A DNA stretch of 64,000 nucleotides from Mucilaginibacter mallensis (GCF_900105165.1 NZ_LT629740.1:1984001-2048000); one strand, 5' to 3'; numbered from the stretch's first letter, positions 42,468-51,668 are shown. A program made the numbers and translations. Notes: generated from the sequence alone by a model not told the origin.

Positions 42468-43505
42468 ATGAAAGCATTAGTGTATTACGGCCCGGGAAAG
42501 AAATCGTGGGAAGAACAGCCAAAGCCAGCAATCAAGGAATCAACCGATGCCCTTGTAAGGGTCTTGAAAACTACCATATGTGGCACCGACCTGCATATTA
42601 TGAAAGGCGATATGCCAGAGGTTGCATCCGGAAGGATATTAGGGCATGAAGGGGTAGGAGTTATTGAAGAGATTGGGAGCTCAGTGAGCAACTTTAAAAA
42701 AGGCGATCATGTGATCATCTCCTGTGTTACCTCCTGTGGCAAATGTGAGTATTGCAAAAAAGGCATGTATTCGCACTGCGAAAAGGGAGGATGGATACTG
42801 GGCTACATGATTGATGGCACCCAGGCTGAATATGTAAGGATACCTTATGCTGATAACAGTCTTTACCCAATACCTGCAGGTTCAGACGAAGAAGCATTGG
42901 TGATGCTGAGCGATATTTTACCAACCGGTTTTGAATGCGGCGTATTAAACGGGCAGGTAAAGCCGGGCGATACCATAGCCATAGTAGGCGCTGGTCCGGT
43001 AGGTATGGCCGCCTTATTAACCTCACAATTTTATACTCCGGCAGAAATTATTGTGATCGATCAGGATGATAACCGCCTTGCAGTTGCCAAAACATTCGGC
43101 GCCACACATACCATTAACAGTGCCAAAGAAAATGCGCTTATAAGAGTAATGGAGCTAACCGATGGTAAAGGTGTTGACACAGCTATTGAGGCAGTAGGCG
43201 TGCCACCAACATTTGAATTATGTGAAGAGATCATTTCGGCAGGCGGGCACATTGCTAATATCGGCGTACATGGAAAAAGCGTGACCCTTCATATGGAAAA
43301 ACTTTGGGACAGGAATATCTCTATTACCACCCGGTTAGTGGATACCGTTACCACGCCTATGCTTTTTAAAACAGTTCAATCAAAAAGAATTGAGCCGAAG
43401 AAGCTGATTACTCACCGCTTTAAACTGGATCAGATGATCGAGGCCTATGATACGTTTGAGCATGCGGCAAGGGAAAAAGCTTTAAAGGTATTACTGGAAA
43501 ATTAA
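42468..43505 (+). CDS. zinc-dependent alcohol dehydrogenase
   Basis: The 345-residue medium-chain dehydrogenase has the catalytic zinc site Cys in TTICGTDLHIMKGD (near 38) and GHEGVGVIEEIG (His near 60). The structural zinc Cys cluster is CGKCEYCKKGMYSHC (near residues 90-104). The NAD fold is VGAGPVGMAALL (near 172). These features fit class III/sorbitol-type alcohol dehydrogenases that interconvert alcohols and aldehydes. Under an FNR-like box, a fermentative NADH-reoxidising role is reasonable. It heads an operon with YceI, an outer-membrane protein, a second YceI and an LDT-scaffold-like gene. Confidence 0.93.
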   Translation: MKALVYYGPGKKSWEEQPKPAIKESTDALVRVLKTTICGTDLHIMKGDMPEVASGRILGHEGVGVIEEIGSSVSNFKKGDHVIISCVTSCGKCEYCKKGMYSHCEKGGWILGYMIDGTQAEYVRIPYADNSLYPIPAGSDEEALVMLSDILPTGFECGVLNGQVKPGDTIAIVGAGPVGMAALLTSQFYTPAEIIVIDQDDNRLAVAKTFGATHTINSAKENALIRVMELTDGKGVDTAIEAVGVPPTFELCEEIISAGGHIANIGVHGKSVTLHMEKLWDRNISITTRLVDTVTTPMLFKTVQSKRIEPKKLITHRFKLDQMIEAYDTFEHAAREKALKVLLEN

Positions 43506-43528
43506 TAACACACAATAATCAAAAAACC

Positions 43529-44137
43529 ATGAAAAATAATATTAAACAAACCCTGATACTTACAGCGATCTGTATCATAGGATTTAGCTGCATGCTGCAT
43601 GCGCAATCTATCTATAAGATCAACGATTCAAAGGATATGGACATGAAATTGTCTGGAACATCTACTTTGCATAGCTGGACAATGGATGCAAAAACCTTTT
43701 CGGGCGATGCGGATTTCCACTTTGAATCAGGCAGCGGGGGGCAGCTCTCATCCGTTAAATCGCTAACATTCACATTGGCCGTAGCAGACCTGAAAAGCAG
43801 CGAAGGCGGCCTGAACAAGAATGCATACAAGGCATTAAAGGCTGAGGACTACAAAGACATCGATTATAAACTCACATCAGCAACAGTAACATCTGAAAAG
43901 GATAACAAATACCTGGTAAAAGCGCATGGCAACCTAACTATTGCCGGTGTAACCAAAGAGGTAATCATGAATGTGGAATGCGTTGTCAACCCCGATGCTA
44001 CCATTACTTGCACGGGTTCTGAAAAACTGAACATGACCGATTACGCCGTAAAGCCACCAACCTTTATGCTCGGGGCCATGAAAACAGGCGATGCCATTAC
44101 GCTCAATTTTACGCTGGTTTATAAAAAAATAAGCTAA
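43529..44137 (+). CDS. YceI family protein
   Basis: The 202-residue exported protein has a signal peptide ending near HAQS (residue 25). YceI features are the lipocalin-like pattern YKINDSKDMDMKLSGTSTLH followed by SWTM, VADLKSSEGGLNKNAYKALK, DIDYKLTS and GNLTIAGVTKEVIM. Members bind isoprenoid-type lipids in the periplasm. It is 23 bases after the alcohol dehydrogenase. Another YceI gene follows in the same operon and a third lies at 57627, also near FNR-like boxes. Confidence 0.92.
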   Translation: MKNNIKQTLILTAICIIGFSCMLHAQSIYKINDSKDMDMKLSGTSTLHSWTMDAKTFSGDADFHFESGSGGQLSSVKSLTFTLAVADLKSSEGGLNKNAYKALKAEDYKDIDYKLTSATVTSEKDNKYLVKAHGNLTIAGVTKEVIMNVECVVNPDATITCTGSEKLNMTDYAVKPPTFMLGAMKTGDAITLNFTLVYKKIS

Positions 44138-44170
44138 TCACTAATCATATAACATTAATCTACCTACAAA

Positions 44171-45514
44171 ATGAAAATTAAACTTATCCTGCTTTTGTGC
44201 CTGGTTACCAGTATAGTAAAAGCGCAGGAACAATTGCAATATTTCCGTCCTAATGATATGAGGGGCATAAATGTGTTTGAAACCTCTAAAGCAGATACGA
44301 TCCCGTTTACGGGGTTAAAAGTGAAAGTCGGCGGGAATTTCGAAATGGAATTCCAGGCACTACGGAACTTTAATACCGCTACACCCATGACAAAAACCGG
44401 TTTTACTGGTAATGTTAATAGTTTGGAGCCGCTTACCAATGGTTTCGCGCTACCTATGGCTAACCTGAATGTGGATGCCCAACTGGAAGACGGTATACGC
44501 ATGAATATTACGCTATACCTGGCCTCCCGGCATCATGAAGATACCTGGGTAAAAGGCGGTTATATCCAGTTTGATAAGCTGCTATTCCTTAAAAGTGACG
44601 TGATCAATGAGATCATGAAAAGCGTTACCATTAAGGTTGGCCAGTTTGATGTGGATTATGGCGATCAGCATTTCAGAAGATCAGATGGCGGTAATACCAT
44701 ATATAACCCTTTTATTGAGAATTATATTATGGATGAGTTTGCTACCGAGATTGGTGCCGAGGTTTATGTGCATACCCACTCTGGTTTCTTTATCATGGGC
44801 GGCATGACTAACGGCGAATTGGATGCCACCGTAGTTGCCGGTACAAAAATTGATTCAGCCACCAATAAAGCCAATCAATATGACCCAGCCTTTCATGGAA
44901 AGATAGGCTTTGATAAACAGGTAAATAAGGACTTGCGTGTAAGGATCACCGGCTCAGCTTATACAGTTCATAGTGCTAACAGCAGTACGTTGTTTGGTGG
45001 CGACCGTACCGGTTCACATTATTTTAACGTAATGGAAAACCAAAATATAGCCAATGGCACAACCATTACCAGTGAGAATGATTACAGTCCGTTTTCAGGA
45101 AGATTAAACCCGGGTTTTAGCGAAGAGGTGAATACCGCCATGGTAAATCTGTTCCTTAAATATAAAGGACTTGAGTTTTTCGGAACGGCAGAAGACGCTA
45201 AGGGCCGCGCGATCACCGAGGTTGACCAGCGCAAAGCAACCCAATATGCAGCCGATCTGATCTACAGGTTCCCGCAGGGCAAAGAAAACTTTTGGGTTGG
45301 CTTTCGTTACAATACTGTAACGGCTTTGCTGCAAGGTTACACATCAAACATTACGGTTAACCGCGAAGCAGGTTCATTAGGCTGGTTTATTACCAAAAAC
45401 ATAATGGCTAAGGCAGAGTATGTGAATCAGAATTACCAGGGTTACCCGGCTGCTAATATTCTTAACGGAGGTAACTTTCATGGCGCAGTATTAGAGGCCT
45501 CAATCGGGTTTTAA
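44171..45514 (+). CDS. putative outer-membrane beta-barrel protein
   Basis: The 447-residue protein has a signal peptide (residues 1-19, ending VKAQ). The body is rich in alternating aromatic/polar strands (VKVGGNFEMEFQALRNFNTA, ENFWVGFRYNTVTALLQGYT) and ends with an aromatic C-terminus (VLEASIGF), typical of outer-membrane barrels. It resembles porin-like proteins of Bacteroidetes; no specific family was recognised. The next YceI starts two bases after its stop, so the two are translationally linked. Confidence 0.8.
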   Translation: MKIKLILLLCLVTSIVKAQEQLQYFRPNDMRGINVFETSKADTIPFTGLKVKVGGNFEMEFQALRNFNTATPMTKTGFTGNVNSLEPLTNGFALPMANLNVDAQLEDGIRMNITLYLASRHHEDTWVKGGYIQFDKLLFLKSDVINEIMKSVTIKVGQFDVDYGDQHFRRSDGGNTIYNPFIENYIMDEFATEIGAEVYVHTHSGFFIMGGMTNGELDATVVAGTKIDSATNKANQYDPAFHGKIGFDKQVNKDLRVRITGSAYTVHSANSSTLFGGDRTGSHYFNVMENQNIANGTTITSENDYSPFSGRLNPGFSEEVNTAMVNLFLKYKGLEFFGTAEDAKGRAITEVDQRKATQYAADLIYRFPQGKENFWVGFRYNTVTALLQGYTSNITVNREAGSLGWFITKNIMAKAEYVNQNYQGYPAANILNGGNFHGAVLEASIGF

Positions 45515-45516
45515 TC

Positions 45517-46089
45517 ATGACCTGTAAAATAATTATCGGATTGCTGCTGATGAGTCTTACTGCAAGCGCTCAAACCAAATGGCTCATCAGCGAAAACAGC
45601 AGCCTGAGTGTAAACGGGAGCACTAATATTGATAAGTTCTCCTGCGATATCCCCAACTGCGACCAATCAGATACGTTAACGGTTTGGAAAAGTGAAAAAG
45701 GAGTTGTGTTGTCCGGTAGCATTAACCCGGCTGTACTCAGCTTTGATTGCCATAAAGCCATGATGACACATGACCTGCAGAAAACTTTGCAGGCTAAAAA
45801 ATATCCGAGGCTCCATATCCGCTTTTTATCATTAAGCGGATTACCGCAGCTTTCCAATAAGCCAATATCTATTACCGGGCAAGTGGAGATTGAAATAGCA
45901 GGGGTAAAGAAGTTGTATTTGATCAACTATGAAATTTCGGCAGATTCAGCCAAGGTGATCCATTTACTCGGGTCAAGGGACCTGGACTTTTCAGATTTTA
46001 ATTTAGTTCCTCCGCGGAAACTCGGGGGGATCATAAAAACCCAGGACTTGTTATGTGTTCAATTTCAACTTAAAATGAAAGCGATATGA
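45517..46089 (+). CDS. second YceI-like protein of the operon
   Basis: The 190-residue protein has a signal peptide ending SASAQ-like (TASAQT). It follows the YceI pattern with a Cys-rich insertion (NIDKFSCDIPNCDQSDTLTV), ITGQVEIEIAGVKKLYLINY and LDFSDFNLVPPRKLGGIIKT. Cysteines in FSCDIPNC and SFDCHKAM are not seen in the first copy. Its stop overlaps the start of the next gene by four bases (ATGA at 46086). Confidence 0.87.
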   Translation: MTCKIIIGLLLMSLTASAQTKWLISENSSLSVNGSTNIDKFSCDIPNCDQSDTLTVWKSEKGVVLSGSINPAVLSFDCHKAMMTHDLQKTLQAKKYPRLHIRFLSLSGLPQLSNKPISITGQVEIEIAGVKKLYLINYEISADSAKVIHLLGSRDLDFSDFNLVPPRKLGGIIKTQDLLCVQFQLKMKAI

Positions 46090-46904
46090 ACCCTGTAAAA
46101 AAGTTGTTTAGTCTATCGTTGCTTATTGTTTTGCTTATGCCATTTCAATTAAAGGCCCAAAATGTAATTGCTTTATCCATAAAAAGGCAGCATGCCATTT
46201 TATATTACCCGCATTTAGTTGAACGCTTTTATCAGCAAAATGGCAATAAACTGGCTTGGATAGCGCCGGATACAGTAAAAACACATGCCTGGGATGCCAT
46301 GCTATTATTGGATTGCATAAAACAATATGGGTTGAATCACGACGACTATCACGCGGATCTGTTACTATATCCAACCCTACATAGGCTTATTGAAAACGGC
46401 AGTGATAGGAAAAAAGCAACATATGATATATTGCTAACCGATGCAATAATCCGTTTGATAAATGATCTCCACTACGGTAAACTTAACCCGGTTTACACCG
46501 AAACAAGAATTGATGCTTCGACCCTGTTTAAAGCCGATGCCGTATTATTACTCGCATTACAAAGCAATGCTTTTTTAACCTGTATTGATGAGGTACAGCC
46601 CAATGCTAAACTATATGTTGATCTGCAGGATCACATGCGGCTTTTAGTGGGCCAGCGCAGTGGCGATTGTTATGTAATACCACAAGGATTGATTCGTAAA
46701 ATGGCAATTAATATGGAACGTTTACGATGGATAAGCACCACCGGTAAAAGAGTGCATCTTACACTAGTTGTAAGGGAAGGTATAGTAATCAATTATCCCG
46801 ATGTTTATCATCAGGACAAGCAATTAGAAGCACTATTATATAACGAAAGTCAAAAGCAAAACAAATTGTTTAATTTGAATAAAACAATTTCTTCGAAATT
46901 GTAA
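46086..46904 (+). CDS. L,D-transpeptidase scaffold-domain protein without a YkuD catalytic domain
   Basis: The 272-residue exported protein has a signal peptide (residues 1-24). It shows the YcbB-type scaffold features: LVERFYQQNGNKLAWIAPDT, YGLNHDDYHADLLL, YDILLTDAIIRLINDLHYGK followed by LNPVY, and the INMERLRWIS motif. In full-length enzymes that motif precedes the YkuD catalytic domain with HGT-x17-SHGC; here only about 50 residues follow and no catalytic Cys/His motif is present. It is likely a peptidoglycan-binding or regulatory remnant of the enzyme. Confidence 0.75.
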   Translation: MNPVKKLFSLSLLIVLLMPFQLKAQNVIALSIKRQHAILYYPHLVERFYQQNGNKLAWIAPDTVKTHAWDAMLLLDCIKQYGLNHDDYHADLLLYPTLHRLIENGSDRKKATYDILLTDAIIRLINDLHYGKLNPVYTETRIDASTLFKADAVLLLALQSNAFLTCIDEVQPNAKLYVDLQDHMRLLVGQRSGDCYVIPQGLIRKMAINMERLRWISTTGKRVHLTLVVREGIVINYPDVYHQDKQLEALLYNESQKQNKLFNLNKTISSKL

Positions 46905-47136
46905 TAGTAGTTAGACTTGAAAAACAGGGTCACATAGGCTCATACAACACCGTAACGAGATTTGGACACCTAAATCTGAGTTTAAATGATTTAAAACCAC
47001 TTTTCCTATTTTAAATAGAGTGTGAGAAAAAGTTCGAACCCTAATTCTGTGATTAAAAACAGGTCTTATCTGTCTATTAATTAGATGATTGCACTTATAA
47101 AAAAAGGAAATGTCCAATTAAGTCCATTTCCTTAAG

Positions 47137-47205
47137 TGCTCCCGACGATACACTTTTCGAACTCTTTGTTAAACCAACTAAGAGAATTAGCTAATTTCTA
47201 AAGAG
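47137..47205 (-). repeat. degenerate repeat, copy 3 (terminator-linked)
   Basis: It shares GATACACTTTTCGAACTCTT, TTAAAC, A-GAGAATTAGCTAATTTCT with copies 1 and 2 but lacks their ATTTATGGTT extension. On the minus strand it reads into the terminator at 47104-47132. Confidence 0.65.
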
Positions 47206-47327
47206 GTTCGAGCCCAACCTCGGGAGAATAGATATTGTCCTGAGACAGGGTTTGAACCAACTAAATAATAATTATTGAACAAAGGCCAATAACTTAATTA
47301 TTTGGCCTCGTCAGGTTTAATAAGCTA

Positions 47328-47462
47328 CTAAAGATTATTGCCGGTTTTGGGCTTGCCATTTAAGATCGCTAAGACAAGTATGGCAATCGCGAAGATGCGA
47401 AACAACCAAATGACCATACTGAACTTAAAGAAGTTAGCCATTAACACCACAAAGACCGTCAT
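47328..47462 (-). CDS. possible 44-residue hydrophobic peptide
   Basis: From ATG 47462 the frame reads MTVFVVLMANFFKFSMVIWL followed by FRIFAIAILVLAILNG and a short polar tail. It would be one or two membrane helices. No homologue was recognised and no clear promoter; chance is possible in this AT-rich gap. Confidence 0.25.
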   Translation of the reverse strand: MTVFVVLMANFFKFSMVIWLFRIFAIAILVLAILNGKPKTGNNL

Positions 47463-47563
47463 CGAAATGCCAAAGGCCTATGGAACCCGGATTCTAAACC
47501 CCACCAAAACAAGCTGCAAAAATGCCAACTTGTTTTACTAAATAATTGTTATTAAGAATAGGT

Positions 47564-48301
47564 TTACCTCGTTTGACCGAGGGGCCTGAGCACGATCTCG
47601 TTCACATTCGTGTTACCCGACTGACTGATCGCATAGATTACAGCGTTGGCGATAGCCGACTCATCCATCTTGGGTGAAGGGGGAGCACTTGAGTTGAAAA
47701 AGGCGGCCTTGATTTTGGGACTCGTGATATCATGCCCTAACTCCGATCGTGTGGCACCCGGATAAATGGTCGTCACTTTAATCGTCTTGGCTACTTCTTC
47801 GCGCAACGTTTCCATGATAGCCCGTACTGCAAATTTGGTTGCCGAATAAACTCCGATACCGGGTGTTGTTTTGATTCCAGCAATGGAGGAGGTTGACAAA
47901 ATATGGCCCTGGCCTCTTTCTAGCATATGCGGAAGCACCGCATTGATACCGTATAACACACCTTTGATATTGATATCGATCATCCTGTCCCATTCATCGA
48001 TTTTGCCCTCATCGAAAAATGAGAGCGGCATGATGCCTGCGTTATTGAACAATGCGTCAATGTGCCCGAATTTATTGATAGCCTGTTGAACGAGGTGGTT
48101 CAAGTCGGCGCTTTTGGTCACATCAGTTACGACATACATGGCATTTTCACCCAGTTCCGATACCAGGGATTTCAGCTGGTCCTCTCTTCTGGCGGCCAAA
48201 ACAACTTTTGCACCGAGCGCGCTTAACTTACGGGCGGTCTCTGCACCGATACCACTGCTTGCTCCTGTGATTATAACTACTTTATCTTTAATATTTTCCA
48301 T
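47564..48301 (-). CDS. SDR family oxidoreductase
   Basis: The 245-residue classical SDR has TGASSGIG near residue 13, NNAG in ALFNNAGIMPL near residue 88, and the catalytic YSATK in GVYSATKFAVRAIM near residue 153 with an upstream Ser in STSSIAG. It resembles the YdfG/clavaldehyde-dehydrogenase-like group. It is the downstream end of a long minus-strand run of redox genes (47.5-58.1 kb). Substrate unknown. Confidence 0.92.
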   Translation of the reverse strand: MENIKDKVVIITGASSGIGAETARKLSALGAKVVLAARREDQLKSLVSELGENAMYVVTDVTKSADLNHLVQQAINKFGHIDALFNNAGIMPLSFFDEGKIDEWDRMIDINIKGVLYGINAVLPHMLERGQGHILSTSSIAGIKTTPGIGVYSATKFAVRAIMETLREEVAKTIKVTTIYPGATRSELGHDITSPKIKAAFFNSSAPPSPKMDESAIANAVIYAISQSGNTNVNEIVLRPLGQTR

Positions 48302-48373
48302 GGTTAAGTGTTTTATATAAAGGTCATCGATTTTAAAATTTCATAATTATGCAATTCAATCAAAAAGATACGC

Positions 48374-49066
48374 TTACAACCTTTCTGAATAATCAAGTAA
48401 GGTATCGGCAGCCAAAACGGATGAGGCGGGGTTTTGGCCTGTGATCAACAGGCCTTCGCGGGTTACAAAAGGCCTCCAGTCTTCTCCTTTTTCAAAATTC
48501 GCGCCCCTTTCCTTCAGCATATCTTCCAATAGGAAAGGTACCACATGTGTCAGTTGCGCGGTCTCTTCTTCTGTATTGGCAAAAGCAGTTACCCTTTTCT
48601 CCTTAATCAGCCATTCGCCGTCAGGAGTCTTTACATTTTTTAAAGCCACTGGAGCATGGCACACCAACGTAACGGGTTTTCCATTATTATAAAATGCTTC
48701 AATAAGCCTAATGGAATCCTTATCATCAGGGAGATCCCACATCGGACCATGGCCGCCCGGATAGAAGATCGTATCAAAGTCGCTTTCCGAAACGGCGCTC
48801 AACAATACCGTATTGCTTAACTTGTCCTGAGTCTCCTTATCACTGTAATATCTCATGGTAGCTTCAGTTTTATTTTCCGGCAGGTCGCTCTTTGGGTCAA
48901 TCGGTGCCTGCCCGCCTTTGGGCGATGCTATAACAATTTCCTTTCCAAGATCATGAAACTTATAATAAGGGGCGGCGAATTCCTCAATCCATAAGCCTGT
49001 TTTTTTGCCGGTGTTACCCAACTCATCATGAGATGTAACAACGAATAGAATTTTGTTGATTTTCAT
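48374..49066 (-). CDS. DJ-1/PfpI (Hsp31-like) type 1 glutamine amidotransferase-domain protein
   Basis: The 230-residue protein has nucleophile Cys136 in VTLVCHAPVAL and a family-typical Glu in LWIEEFAAPYY (residues 28-29). FYPGGHGPMWDLPDD supplies the backbone oxyanion and His region. These match the Hsp31/glyoxalase III-like subgroup that detoxifies methylglyoxal or repairs glycated molecules. It sits among other stress and redox genes. The enzymatic role is inferred from the family. Confidence 0.9.
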   Translation of the reverse strand: MKINKILFVVTSHDELGNTGKKTGLWIEEFAAPYYKFHDLGKEIVIASPKGGQAPIDPKSDLPENKTEATMRYYSDKETQDKLSNTVLLSAVSESDFDTIFYPGGHGPMWDLPDDKDSIRLIEAFYNNGKPVTLVCHAPVALKNVKTPDGEWLIKEKRVTAFANTEEETAQLTHVVPFLLEDMLKERGANFEKGEDWRPFVTREGLLITGQNPASSVLAADTLLDYSERL

Positions 49067-49282
49067 AATTTTACATTTTTAGTTTGACGCATTATTGTAT
49101 TTAAATTTTGCACCAGGGCTACCTGCTGACCGGGCGATATTTCGCTGTTTTTACATTTTTCATTATTTTGATTTTTAAGTATTTCTTAACCTGTTTGTTA
49201 TAAGTGTTTTTTATATTCTGCTATTATTCGGCTTAAAATAGTTTGCACGAGCGATCATTTACACCATAAAATGAGTTAATAT

Positions 49283-49918
49283 TCAGGGTTCCGGGGAACC
49301 TGGCAACTCTTCAATAAGCTCCCCGGTAGTTGTAATAGCGTGTGCATACGTAGGCCCGTTTAGTACATGTGCAGCGTGCATCATTGCGGGTGTAAAGGCC
49401 GCTGTTGCATCCTTGACCAGGGTTACATGATATCCGAGTTCCATTGCAAAACGGCAGGTGCTTTCCACGCAGGTGTTGGCCAACAGCCCAACGGCAATTA
49501 CGTGTGTGATACCCTGCTGTTTGAGTAGCATGTCCAGGTCGGTATTCGCAAAACCACTTTGGGCCCAGTGTTCTTTCACTACGATATCACCTTCCTGTGG
49601 AGCAAAATCAGGATGCCAGTCTCCGCCCCAGGTACCCTTTTCAAAGGTATGCCTGTCCATGAGGCCCACTTGGGTCGGGTTGGGATATTTCCAGTATTGG
49701 TAGTCTTTTGGTTCCCACCTTTTATGAGGAACGATAAATATCCGGATGCCTGCCCGGCGAATTGACTTAACAATTGTCCGAAGATTATCTAATAAATTAT
49801 TCGCCTCGGCAATTTCTCTTACCCTCGGCCATACTTTTCCGCCGTCCGACAGGAAGTCGTTATAGGGATCGATAAACAGCAACGCTGTTCTCTCTCGCTG
49901 ATAGGTTTGCACTTTCAT
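49283..49918 (-). CDS. cysteine hydrolase of the isochorismatase family
   Basis: The 211-residue protein begins MKVQTYQRERTALLFIDPYN at 49918; an upstream in-frame start at 49936 adds six residues and is less likely. The triad is Asp in LLFIDPYNDF, Lys in DIVVKEHWAQSGF, and Cys in GLLANTCVESTCRFAMELGY. Family members hydrolyse amides (nicotinamide-like) or isochorismate. The substrate here is unknown. Confidence 0.9.
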   Translation of the reverse strand: MKVQTYQRERTALLFIDPYNDFLSDGGKVWPRVREIAEANNLLDNLRTIVKSIRRAGIRIFIVPHKRWEPKDYQYWKYPNPTQVGLMDRHTFEKGTWGGDWHPDFAPQEGDIVVKEHWAQSGFANTDLDMLLKQQGITHVIAVGLLANTCVESTCRFAMELGYHVTLVKDATAAFTPAMMHAAHVLNGPTYAHAITTTGELIEELPGSPEP

Positions 49919-49948
49919 TTTTGTCTGTTTTATCAAATAAAAACGCTG

Positions 49949-50479
49949 CTAATTTTTCTCTAAAGCGTGTCGTTCGATGCTTTTTGCGAACAGTGGCGTT
50001 TCCGTTTGATTGTGATAGATCGATACTGGCTGGCGCTGGGTTTTAAATAGCTCAAAAGGGATGCCTTGTTTTTCAAGAGCCTTGATAAGCCCTTCAGTAG
50101 GTCTTGAAATTACCCTGTTTGTAAATTCGCAAGTATTATCATCGATCTTTTTTACACTGAGTTCCCAATGAACATAGATATTGACACGACCGGTAGGCGT
50201 GAATACATCTGAAATTGATTCCAGGATCAGGTATGTCGGTTCAGCCAGTTGTTCTACATAATGCTGAACCATTGGGCTGCCACCAAGTACCTCTACATTT
50301 ATAGACATTCGCTTGCCTTCGGGCGATGTTGTAAAACCTGCTGCAACATGAGCTGGTGAGCACGACTGGTATTCTTGATCAGAGAGTGTGAAGCACCAAT
50401 CCGGGATGTTGATCTTTTCAATTGGTGCGTTGATCATAGCCGAAAAGCTTGAATCAATAATTATTTTTTCATTTTCCAT
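49949..50479 (-). CDS. hypothetical protein, SRPBCC/START-like
   Basis: The 176-residue soluble protein has an opening strand FSAMINAPIEKINIPDWCFT and long amphipathic strands in the middle (INIYVHWELS-like: RVNIYVHWELSVKKIDDNT), followed by a C-terminal helix. This is compatible with a helix-grip (SRPBCC) fold, but I do not recognise a specific family. It starts 30 bases upstream of the isochorismatase-like gene and is probably co-transcribed. Confidence 0.6.
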   Translation of the reverse strand: MENEKIIIDSSFSAMINAPIEKINIPDWCFTLSDQEYQSCSPAHVAAGFTTSPEGKRMSINVEVLGGSPMVQHYVEQLAEPTYLILESISDVFTPTGRVNIYVHWELSVKKIDDNTCEFTNRVISRPTEGLIKALEKQGIPFELFKTQRQPVSIYHNQTETPLFAKSIERHALEKN

Positions 50480-50561
50480 AATAATTATATTTTAATTTCA
50501 GTGCGCTGGCATTTAGGACTTTAATTGTTCTTCGAGATACTTTATTTAATTGAAATTTGGT

Positions 50562-51620
50562 TCATTTTGAATAGCCATCCGCCTCGATGATGGCATCGGC
50601 AAATGCCTGCGGTGCTTCCTGTGGCAGGTTATGTCCGACTCCTCCACTGATGATTCTGTTCGCATACTTGCCCGAAAACTTGCTCGCATAGGCCGCAGGC
50701 TGCGGGTGCGGTGCGCCATTGGCATCACCCTCAAGGGTAATCGTGGGCACGGTGATAACCGGGCCTTTGGCGAGTCGCTCTTCCAGGTGGTCGTATTTCG
50801 ATTCCCCCTGCGCAAGGCCTTGTCGCCAGCGATAATTGTGGATAACAATGGCGACGTGGTCTGGGTTGTCGAATGCTGCGGCCGAGCGATCGAAGATGGC
50901 ATCGTCAAAGTTCCATTTCGGCGATGCGAGCCGCCAGATCAGCTTGTTGAAATCATGGCGGTATTTGCCATAGCCAGCCTCGCCACGTTCGGTCGCGAAG
51001 TAGAACTGGTACCACCATTGAAATTCAACCGATGGCGGTAGCGGTATTTTTCCGGCTGCCTGACTACCGATCAGGTAGCCGCTGACAGCGACAAGTGCCT
51101 TGCAACGTTCAGGCCAGAGCGCAGCGATGATATCTGCCGTGCGTGCGCCCCAATCGAACCCGGCGAGGATGGCCTTTTCTATCTTAAGTGCATCCATCAA
51201 AGCGATGATATCGAGTGCAATCGCAGCAGGCTGCCCATTCCTGATTGTTTCATCTGCAAGAAAACGGGTTGTTCCAAAACCGCGCAGATAGGGTACGATT
51301 ACCCGGTACCCCTTTGCGACCAGCAAAGGGGTAACATCTACAAAGCTGTATATATCATAAGGCCAGCCGTGCAGAAGAATTACCGGAGGGCCATTGGAAG
51401 ATCCGGCTTCCGCATATCCAACATTCAAAACGCCGGCATTGATCTGTTTTATCGTGCCGAATGAATTGTTCATACTCAATTTAAATGAGAGACCATCTGC
51501 TGGTCTGATCTTGTTAGGCTTTGCATCTGCTGAACCGATCATGAAGAGCGGCCCAGCTGCGATAGTAACGGCGGCCGCACTTAAAAAGCGGCGGCGGTTA
51601 TATTGTGGTTGTTCTGACAT
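50562..51620 (-). CDS. Tat-exported alpha/beta hydrolase, epoxide-hydrolase/haloalkane-dehalogenase-like
   Basis: The 352-residue protein begins MSEQPQYNRRRFLSAAAVTI, a twin-arginine signal. The hydrolase fold has the oxyanion HGWPYDIYSF, the nucleophile elbow GFDWGARTAD (Asp nucleophile), a cap region, and the C-terminal His in GGVGHNLPQEAP. The Asp nucleophile indicates epoxide hydrolase or dehalogenase chemistry. Base composition is visibly richer in G+C than the flanking genes, with proteobacterial-looking codon choices (gcg, cgc, ggc), a sign of recent transfer. Confidence 0.9.
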   Translation of the reverse strand: MSEQPQYNRRRFLSAAAVTIAAGPLFMIGSADAKPNKIRPADGLSFKLSMNNSFGTIKQINAGVLNVGYAEAGSSNGPPVILLHGWPYDIYSFVDVTPLLVAKGYRVIVPYLRGFGTTRFLADETIRNGQPAAIALDIIALMDALKIEKAILAGFDWGARTADIIAALWPERCKALVAVSGYLIGSQAAGKIPLPPSVEFQWWYQFYFATERGEAGYGKYRHDFNKLIWRLASPKWNFDDAIFDRSAAAFDNPDHVAIVIHNYRWRQGLAQGESKYDHLEERLAKGPVITVPTITLEGDANGAPHPQPAAYASKFSGKYANRIISGGVGHNLPQEAPQAFADAIIEADGYSK

Positions 51621-51668
51621 ATGCTTGATTTTTTTTCAGTATTTCGGATTCACGATTTCAATAAGTGC

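Larger units (their letters stand above)
46905..47563. other. 659-base intergenic region with terminators, a degenerate repeat and a possible tiny gene
   Basis: Contents include TTCGAACCC-like strings resembling tRNA T-arms (47034-47042, 47206, 47250) without any tRNA cloverleaf. A terminator-like hairpin lies at 47104-47132 (AAGGAAATG/CATTTCCTT), degenerate repeat copy 3 at 47137-47205, a hairpin near 47283-47308 (GGCCAAT...ATTTGGCC), and a 44-codon minus-strand frame at 47328-47462. It looks like an accessory insertion or decay zone. Confidence 0.65.

Noticed and set aside
47030..47260. tRNA-like strings (TTCGAACCC, GGTTCGAGCCC, GGTTTGAACC)
   Set aside because: No acceptor stem, D-arm or anticodon arm could be assembled around any of them, so no tRNA gene is called.
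47338..47541. 67-codon plus-strand frame starting at TTG
   Set aside because: Irregular Lys/Thr/Asn composition and no start context; the minus-strand 44-codon frame is slightly more plausible.
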